A stretch of DNA of 16,113 nucleotides. It comes from Microbacterium sp. p3-SID336 (GTDB taxonomy: Bacteria > Actinomycetota > Actinomycetes > Actinomycetales > Microbacteriaceae). Location: assembly GCF_025143365.1 (NCBI RefSeq), contig NZ_JALXPE010000079.1, positions 1 through 16,113 of the forward strand, given 5' to 3'. A model generated the notes under the pieces. It was not told where the DNA came from. It saw only the letters and a program-made list of their open reading frames with translations, and searched no databases. Positions within the stretch are counted from its first letter, which is position 1. Each line of letters starts with the position of its first letter. A program made the translations under genes and the position numbers. Positions 12,057-16,113 of this stretch are shown piece by piece.

Positions 12057-12716
12057 ATGGACACGGAGTCGCGCACCACCCCGCAGACGGCGGACCTCGA
12101 CGGTGCGCCCGGGTCCGAGGTGCAGACGCGGTCGGCCCCGGACGGCCTTGCGCACGCGTCGATCTACGACGTCGATGCCAGCGACCCTCGCAGCACCCTG
12201 ATCGATCGGAGCGGTGTCCCGCCGGAGGACCTGCGTCAGATCGCGCGGGTCATGGAGGCGCTCGGCGAGCTGCGGGACGCCGAGCAGCGGCTGTCGCAGG
12301 CATCGCGTCGATACATGCAGCTCAATGAGACGGATATGCGAGCGCTGCACTACCTGATCGTGTGCGACAACCGCTCGCTCGTGGCCACCCCGAGCGGCAT
12401 CGCGCATCACCTCGGGGTCTCGACAGCGGCGACCACCAAGCTCCTCGATCGGCTGGAGAAGGGCGGGCACATCAAGCGCTCGCCGCATCCCACCGATCGC
12501 CGCGCGTTGGCCATCACGATCACACCCGAGACCAGGCACGCCGCCATGGAGACCGTGGGCAGGCAGCAGGCGAAGCGCTTCTATGCGGCGGCGCGTCTGA
12601 CCTCGGACGAACGCGAGGTCGTGATCCGCTTCCTCAAGGACATGACCGACGAGATCACCCTGCGTGACGAGCCCTGGGCCACGCAGGGCACAGAAGAAAA
12701 TCCCGCCCGACCGTGA
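12057..12716 (+). CDS. crtR: MarR-family regulator of the carotenoid operon, CrtR-like
   Basis: A 219-residue MarR-type regulator. The winged helix lies at about 89-160: LNETDMRALHYLIV, then the recognition helix GVSTAATTKLLDRLEKGGHI and the wing ending PTDRRALAITIT with the typical Asp-Arg-Arg. Before it stand about 55 polar, probably disordered residues and a helix at 56-88, making it longer than a typical MarR protein of about 150 residues. The start at 12057 is supported by the leaderless -10. Divergent orientation from idi-crtE matches C. glutamicum, where CrtR (MarR family) represses the crt operon and is released by GGPP. The ligand here is inferred from that parallel. The last codons overlap the lsr2 terminator stem. 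Confidence 0.85.
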   Translation: MDTESRTTPQTADLDGAPGSEVQTRSAPDGLAHASIYDVDASDPRSTLIDRSGVPPEDLRQIARVMEALGELRDAEQRLSQASRRYMQLNETDMRALHYLIVCDNRSLVATPSGIAHHLGVSTAATTKLLDRLEKGGHIKRSPHPTDRRALAITITPETRHAAMETVGRQQAKRFYAAARLTSDEREVVIRFLKDMTDEITLRDEPWATQGTEENPARP

Positions 12717-12729
12717 GGCGGGGCGGGAT
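12700..12729 (-). terminator. Intrinsic terminator of lsr2, overlapping the crtR 3' end
   Basis: ATCCCGCCC (12700-12708) pairs with GGGCGGGAT (12721-12729) around a 12-base loop. Read on the minus strand the stem is followed by TTTTCTTCT, as expected for lsr2. On the plus strand no T-run follows, so it would serve crtR only weakly. The crtR stop codon lies in the loop. Confidence 0.8.
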
Positions 12730-12733
12730 CCGG

Positions 12734-13084
12734 TTAATGCGCGGCTTTATACGCGTCGAGCACGGGAGCGGGAATTCGACCCCTCTCCGAGAGGCTATAG
12801 CCGTTCTCATTCGCCCAGGCGCGGATCGCGGCGACCTCGGGATTCCGCGCCGGCCGCTTCTTCGATGACGCCGAGCGCGAGGATGCGGACGAGCCGCTGC
12901 CCGCGCGACGCCCTGCGGAGATATACGGCTCCAACGCGGCGCGCAATTCCTCGGCGTGAGCCGCGTTGAGGTCGATCTCGTAAGAGGTGCCATTGAGCGA
13001 GAAATGCACGGTCTCGCCCTCACCGACCTCCAGGACGCTGCCATCGATATCGTCGACCAGCTGGTGCACAATTCTTCTCGCCAT
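12734..13084 (-). CDS. lsr2: Lsr2 nucleoid-associated protein
   Basis: A 116-residue H-NS-like xenogeneic silencer of actinobacteria that bridges AT-rich DNA. The N-terminal dimerisation domain (1-57) starts MARRIVHQLVDDIDGS and contains the beta-strand region VHFSLNGTSYEIDLN. A flexible Ser/Arg/Lys linker (58-80) follows, then the DNA-binding domain (81-116), EVAAIRAWANENGYSLSERG. The minor-groove motif RGR is at 101-103. The length is typical. The ATG at 13084 is seven bases after TACAGT and has no Shine-Dalgarno sequence, so the mRNA is probably leaderless. It ends in its own terminator and is a single-gene unit. Confidence 0.96.
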   Translation of the reverse strand: MARRIVHQLVDDIDGSVLEVGEGETVHFSLNGTSYEIDLNAAHAEELRAALEPYISAGRRAGSGSSASSRSASSKKRPARNPEVAAIRAWANENGYSLSERGRIPAPVLDAYKAAH

Positions 13085-13091
13085 GGATGCG

Positions 13092-13121
13092 ACTGTACCG
13101 CTGCCTCAGGAATGGCGGCAA
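13092..13121 (-). promoter_or_regulatory. lsr2 promoter, leaderless
   Basis: On the minus strand TTGCCG (13121-13116) and TACAGT (13097-13092) are separated by 18 bases, and the ATG begins seven bases further on. The bases just upstream (13120-13145) are locally AT-rich and could allow Lsr2 to bind its own promoter. Confidence 0.6.
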
Positions 13122-13161
13122 GAAATCACTGATATGTTGCATTCGCCGCGGCTTGTCGCAT

Positions 13162-14019
13162 TCACGGCAGAACGCCCGCGCGGCGCGCTTTCGTCACCGC
13201 CGCATGGCGTGTGGAGGCGTCGAGCTTCGACATCGCGGTTCCCAGATACGCCTTGACCGTGCCCTCGCGCAGACCCAGCTGCGCGGCGATCTCCGCATTC
13301 GTCGACCCGAGCGCGGCGCAGGCGAGCACATCCGTCTCCCGCGGCGAGAGGTGCACGGTCAGCACGGGGCCGGTCGCGGGGGGCGCGGTGTCGCCGGCCA
13401 GGGTGACCAGCCTCCGCTCCACCTGGGCGAGGCGCGCGCGAAGCTCGACGTCATCGACGGAAGCCGCGATGCTGCGGAGCTCCGCGAAGCTCTCGCGCAG
13501 TTCCTCCCGCTGCCTCGGAGCGACCGTCGGCGCGGTGGGCGCCGCCGTCTGCAGGCGCCGCTGCACCTCGTCCCTGATCCGCAGTTCGTCCGCGACGGAC
13601 TGCGCGACCTGCATCGCAGGGGCGGTCGTCACACCGCCGACCTGCTCCTGATTCCACGCGCCGGCGTAGAGGACGCCGCGCGAGCGCCCCTGGACGACGA
13701 TCGGCAGAGCGAGGAGCGTCCGCAGCCCCTCGCCGAGCACGAACACGTCGTAGTCATGGGTGATCTGCCGGGACGAGCCGTAGTCACTCGTCATCCGCGG
13801 GCGCAGCTCCATCATCGCCCTGCCGCCGAGACCGCGTTCGGGGCGCACGCGAAGGCCGTCCAGCGACCGGGTCCGCGCGCCGACGATGCTCGTGACGCTG
13901 ACGACGCCCTCTTCGATCAGACCTCCGAAGGCGACCGGGAAGCGGGTGCGCCTGGCGAGCTCGCGCACCGCGTTGGCGACGAGCTCCGCCTCGGATTCGG
14001 CGGGGGCCGGAGAGCTCAC
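13162..14019 (-). CDS. GAF-LuxR transcriptional regulator, RamA-like
   Basis: A 285-residue regulator with an N-terminal GAF-like sensor domain (about 10-150, including LRTLLALPIVVQGRSRGVLY), a charged helical linker (170-205) and a C-terminal LuxR helix-turn-helix (224-283). In the latter, LSPRETDVLACAALGSTNAE and LREGTVKAYLGTAMSKL carry the conserved Glu and Val-Lys positions. There is no phosphoacceptor receiver domain. Domain order and length match RamA of C. glutamicum (about 282 residues), the activator of acetate-metabolism genes and of mctC. The gene is divergent from a DUF485/SSS permease pair, which fits that role. The start is a GTG at 14019 without a clear ribosome site, so the N-terminus is uncertain. 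RamA orthology is inference. Confidence 0.85.
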   Translation of the reverse strand: MSSPAPAESEAELVANAVRELARRTRFPVAFGGLIEEGVVSVTSIVGARTRSLDGLRVRPERGLGGRAMMELRPRMTSDYGSSRQITHDYDVFVLGEGLRTLLALPIVVQGRSRGVLYAGAWNQEQVGGVTTAPAMQVAQSVADELRIRDEVQRRLQTAAPTAPTVAPRQREELRESFAELRSIAASVDDVELRARLAQVERRLVTLAGDTAPPATGPVLTVHLSPRETDVLACAALGSTNAEIAAQLGLREGTVKAYLGTAMSKLDASTRHAAVTKARRAGVLP

Positions 14020-14026
14020 GGGATAC

Positions 14027-14065
14027 CTACTTTCGGGGGTGACGACACCGTTCCCCGTTTCGTAG
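14027..14065. promoter_or_regulatory. Dyad region with G5 and C4 runs, candidate activator site
   Basis: CTAC at 14027-14030 and GTAG at 14062-14065 flank CGGGGGT (14034-14040) and TTCCCCG (14051-14057), with GGTG-ACGA-CACC (14038-14049) at the centre. RamA sites in C. glutamicum consist of short G4-6 or C4-5 runs, so these two runs are candidate half-sites. They lie roughly 30-55 bases upstream of the start expected from TACCAT. Confidence 0.4.
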
Positions 14066-14074
14066 CGTCGACCC

Positions 14075-14080
14075 TACCAT
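14075..14080 (+). promoter_or_regulatory. -10 element of the permease operon
   Basis: TACCAT fits the TANNNT consensus and would start transcription near 14087, giving a leader of about 43 bases. The -35 position is occupied by the C-run and does not resemble TTGACA, as is usual for an activator-dependent promoter. Confidence 0.45.
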
Positions 14081-14129
14081 TCGGGCGGAGAGACCCGCGC
14101 GAGCACCGGACATGTGGCAAGGAGGCCCC

Positions 14130-14477
14130 ATGAGCGACCACGAATCGACCCGTCAAGGCGGAGCGATCGACTACATCGCCGTCGAGCAGTCCCCGAGATT
14201 CCTGCAATTGAAACGGACGCAGAGATCATTCATCTTCCCGCTCGCGGCATTCTTCCTGATCTGGTACTTCGTCTACGTGCTGCTGGCCGCATTCGCTCGC
14301 GACTTCATGGCGCAGCGCGTCTGGGGTGACATCACCGTCGGGCTGCTGTTCGGACTGGGGCAGTTCGTGACGACGTTCGCGATCACGATGGCGTACGTGG
14401 CATTCGCCAATCGCCGGCTCGACCCCATCGCGTCGGAGATCCGCGAAGAACTCGAGAAGGCGCAGGGCGAGGCATGA
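14130..14477 (+). CDS. DUF485 membrane protein, YjcH-like
   Basis: A 115-residue protein with two transmembrane helices (about 34-55 and 69-92), a polar N-terminus and a charged C-terminal helix ending IREELEKAQGEA. The arrangement and the conserved FIFPLAAFFLIWYF segment identify DUF485. Such proteins are encoded directly before SSS-type acetate permeases (E. coli yjcH-actP, C. glutamicum cg0952-mctC) and are thought to assist the permease. The exact role is unknown. I choose ATG 14130 because AAGGAGG (14119-14125) stands four bases before it. An in-frame ATG at 14112 would put that site inside the gene. The stop overlaps the permease start as ATGA. Confidence 0.9.
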   Translation: MSDHESTRQGGAIDYIAVEQSPRFLQLKRTQRSFIFPLAAFFLIWYFVYVLLAAFARDFMAQRVWGDITVGLLFGLGQFVTTFAITMAYVAFANRRLDPIASEIREELEKAQGEA

Positions 14478-16111
14478 TTGCGATCCGCACGGCCACCGAG
14501 ACCGTCGAACTGGAGATCAATCCGGTCTTCAACATCTCGATCTTCCTGGCATTCGTCATCGTGACGCTGTTCATCGTCATCCGGGCGAGCAGGAACAATA
14601 AGACCGCCGCGGACTATTACGCCGCAGGGCGCTCCTTCACAGGGCCGCAGAACGGGTTCGCGATCGCGGGCGACTATCTGTCGGCGGCGTCGTTCCTCGG
14701 CATCTGCGGCGCCATCGCGATCAACGGCTACGACGGCTTCCTCTATTCGATCGGCTTCCTGGTTGCCTGGCTGGTCGCCCTGCTCCTGGTCGCCGAGCTC
14801 ATGCGCAACACCGGGAAGTTCACGATGGCGGACGTGCTCTCGTTCCGTCTCGCTCAGCGCCCCGTGCGGATGGCCGCGGCCATCACGACCCTCGCGGTCT
14901 GCTTCTTCTACCTGCTCGCCCAGATGGCAGGTGCCGGCGGCCTGGTGTCGCTGCTGCTGGGCATCGACGGTCGTGTCGGGCAGTCCGTCGTGATCGCGGT
15001 CGTCGGCGTGCTCATGATCGTGTACGTGCTCATCGGCGGGATGAAGGGCACCACGTGGGTCCAGATCGTCAAGGCCGTGCTGCTGATCGGCGGCGCGCTC
15101 GGCATGACGATCTGGGTCCTGGCGATCAACGGATTCAGCCTCAACACGCTCCTGGAGGCGGCGGTCGCGAACTCCGACAAGGGAGATGCGGTGCTGGCGC
15201 CGGGCCTGCAGTACGGCGCCAACCCGTGGGACTTCCTCTCCCTCGGCATGGCTCTGGTGCTCGGCACCGCGGGACTGCCGCACGTGCTGATGCGGTTCTA
15301 CACCGTGCCGACGGCGAAGGAGGCACGGAGGTCCGTCGTCTGGGCGATCTGGCTGATCGGCGGGTTCTACCTGCTGACGCTCGTCCTCGGCTACGGCGCA
15401 GGGGCGCTCGTCGGTGCGGACGTGATCGCGGCGGCTCCGGGTGGCGTGAACTCCGCGGCACCGCTGCTGGCCCTCAAGCTGGGCGGACCCGTGCTCCTCG
15501 GGTTCATCTCGGCTGTGGCCTTCGCCACGATCCTCGCGGTGGTGGCGGGTCTCACCATCACGGCTGCCGCATCGTTCGCCCACGACATCTACGCGAACGT
15601 CATTCAGAAGGGGCGGAAGGACGCGGCGGGAAACCCCGTCGCGGCCGACCCGAACGGCGAGGTCCGGGTCGCTCGGCGCACGGTGATCGTGATCGGCATC
15701 CTCGCGATCCTCGGCGGCATCGGCGCCCAGGGGCAGAACATCGCCTTCCTCGTCGCTCTCGCGTTCGCGGTGGCCGCCTCGGCGAACCTTCCGACGATCC
15801 TGTACTCGCTGTTCTGGCGCCGATTCACCACACGCGGCGCGGTGTGGAGCATGTACGGAGGGCTGGGGTCGGCGATCGTGCTGATCATCCTGTCGCCGGT
15901 GTTCTCCGGCACCCCGACGTCCATGATCCCGGGTATCGACATCGCGATCTGGCCCCTGAACAACCCCGGCATCGTGTCCATCCCGCTCGGGTTCCTGCTC
16001 GGATGGCTGGGCACCGTGACGAGCACGAGGCGGGAGTCGCCGCAGCTTGCCGCAGAGATGGAAGTGCGCTCGCTGACCGGCTTCGGCGCCGAGAAGGCCG
16101 TCGACCACTGA
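14474..16111 (+). CDS. actP: SSS-family monocarboxylate (acetate) permease, ActP/MctC type
   Basis: A 545-residue sodium/solute symporter with about 13 hydrophobic segments, the first at 19-37. Family features include the early segment AADYYAAGRSFTGPQNGFAI, followed by GDYLSAASFLGICGAIAING. The motif GLPHVLMRFYTVPTAKEARRS begins near residue 266. The expected role is uptake of acetate, and possibly pyruvate or propionate, from the medium. The length is close to C. glutamicum MctC and E. coli ActP; which substrate dominates cannot be told from sequence. Translation is coupled to the DUF485 gene by a four-base overlap. The gene is complete, ending two bases before the window edge. Control by the divergent GAF-LuxR regulator is likely. 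Confidence 0.92.
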   Translation: MIAIRTATETVELEINPVFNISIFLAFVIVTLFIVIRASRNNKTAADYYAAGRSFTGPQNGFAIAGDYLSAASFLGICGAIAINGYDGFLYSIGFLVAWLVALLLVAELMRNTGKFTMADVLSFRLAQRPVRMAAAITTLAVCFFYLLAQMAGAGGLVSLLLGIDGRVGQSVVIAVVGVLMIVYVLIGGMKGTTWVQIVKAVLLIGGALGMTIWVLAINGFSLNTLLEAAVANSDKGDAVLAPGLQYGANPWDFLSLGMALVLGTAGLPHVLMRFYTVPTAKEARRSVVWAIWLIGGFYLLTLVLGYGAGALVGADVIAAAPGGVNSAAPLLALKLGGPVLLGFISAVAFATILAVVAGLTITAAASFAHDIYANVIQKGRKDAAGNPVAADPNGEVRVARRTVIVIGILAILGGIGAQGQNIAFLVALAFAVAASANLPTILYSLFWRRFTTRGAVWSMYGGLGSAIVLIILSPVFSGTPTSMIPGIDIAIWPLNNPGIVSIPLGFLLGWLGTVTSTRRESPQLAAEMEVRSLTGFGAEKAVDH

Positions 16112-16113
16112 GG

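Noticed and set aside
14273..16108. Long open frame (611 codons) antisense to the SSS permease
   Set aside because: Its product is an improbable run of Arg, His, Asp and Gln with no domain. It is the reverse-strand shadow of a high-GC gene whose own protein is fully recognisable.
1..16113. CRISPR arrays, insertion sequences, prophage or toxin-antitoxin genes
   Set aside because: I saw no spaced repeats, transposase or integrase motifs, terminal inverted repeats, or paired small toxin and antitoxin frames.

Overview
The window is high-GC DNA with very GC-rich third codon positions. It carries an Lsr2 gene, a three-component C50 carotenoid cyclase/elongase set, a DtxR/IdeR-type regulator and several promoters that place the transcription start on the start codon. 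Together these point to an actinobacterium of the order Micrococcales, most likely Microbacteriaceae (Microbacterium-like). Nothing in composition or content suggests a phage, plasmid or recent island.

Left part (1-4064). The acidic C-terminus of an unidentified protein runs convergently into serC (serine biosynthesis). Divergent from serC is a DtxR/IdeR-family metal-dependent repressor with a palindrome over its probable -10. Then come an M23 cell-wall endopeptidase read from a TTG start, a small transcription-unit-like locus (DtxR-box-like site, possible 36-residue ORF, very strong terminator), a small HNH nuclease and tRNA-Arg(CCT).

Middle part (4085-12716). A minus-strand operon of eight genes runs idi-crtE-crtB-crtI-crtYe-crtYf-crtEb-MMPL transporter. 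It encodes a complete route from IPP/DMAPP to a cyclic C50 carotenoid of the decaprenoxanthin/sarcinaxanthin type: isomerisation, GGPP, phytoene, lycopene, prenyl addition and ring closure, plus an RND-like membrane protein of unknown cargo. Five neighbouring gene pairs overlap by 1-4 bases, so translation is probably coupled. Divergent from idi is a MarR-family regulator in the position and class of the Corynebacterium glutamicum GGPP sensor CrtR. The 73-base gap between them holds an imperfect inverted repeat that is the likely operator.

Right part (12734-16113). lsr2 (nucleoid protein) is convergent with crtR and shares a terminator region with it. A GAF-LuxR regulator resembling C. glutamicum RamA is divergent from a DUF485-plus-SSS permease pair (yjcH-actP / mctC type, uptake of acetate or other short monocarboxylates). 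The intergenic region carries G4-5/C4 runs like RamA sites.

Most of the window is conserved, recognisable actinobacterial chromosome, and I found no clearly new multi-gene system. The most open questions are the small locus at about 3191-3356, the role of the MMPL protein in the carotenoid operon, and the operator sequences.
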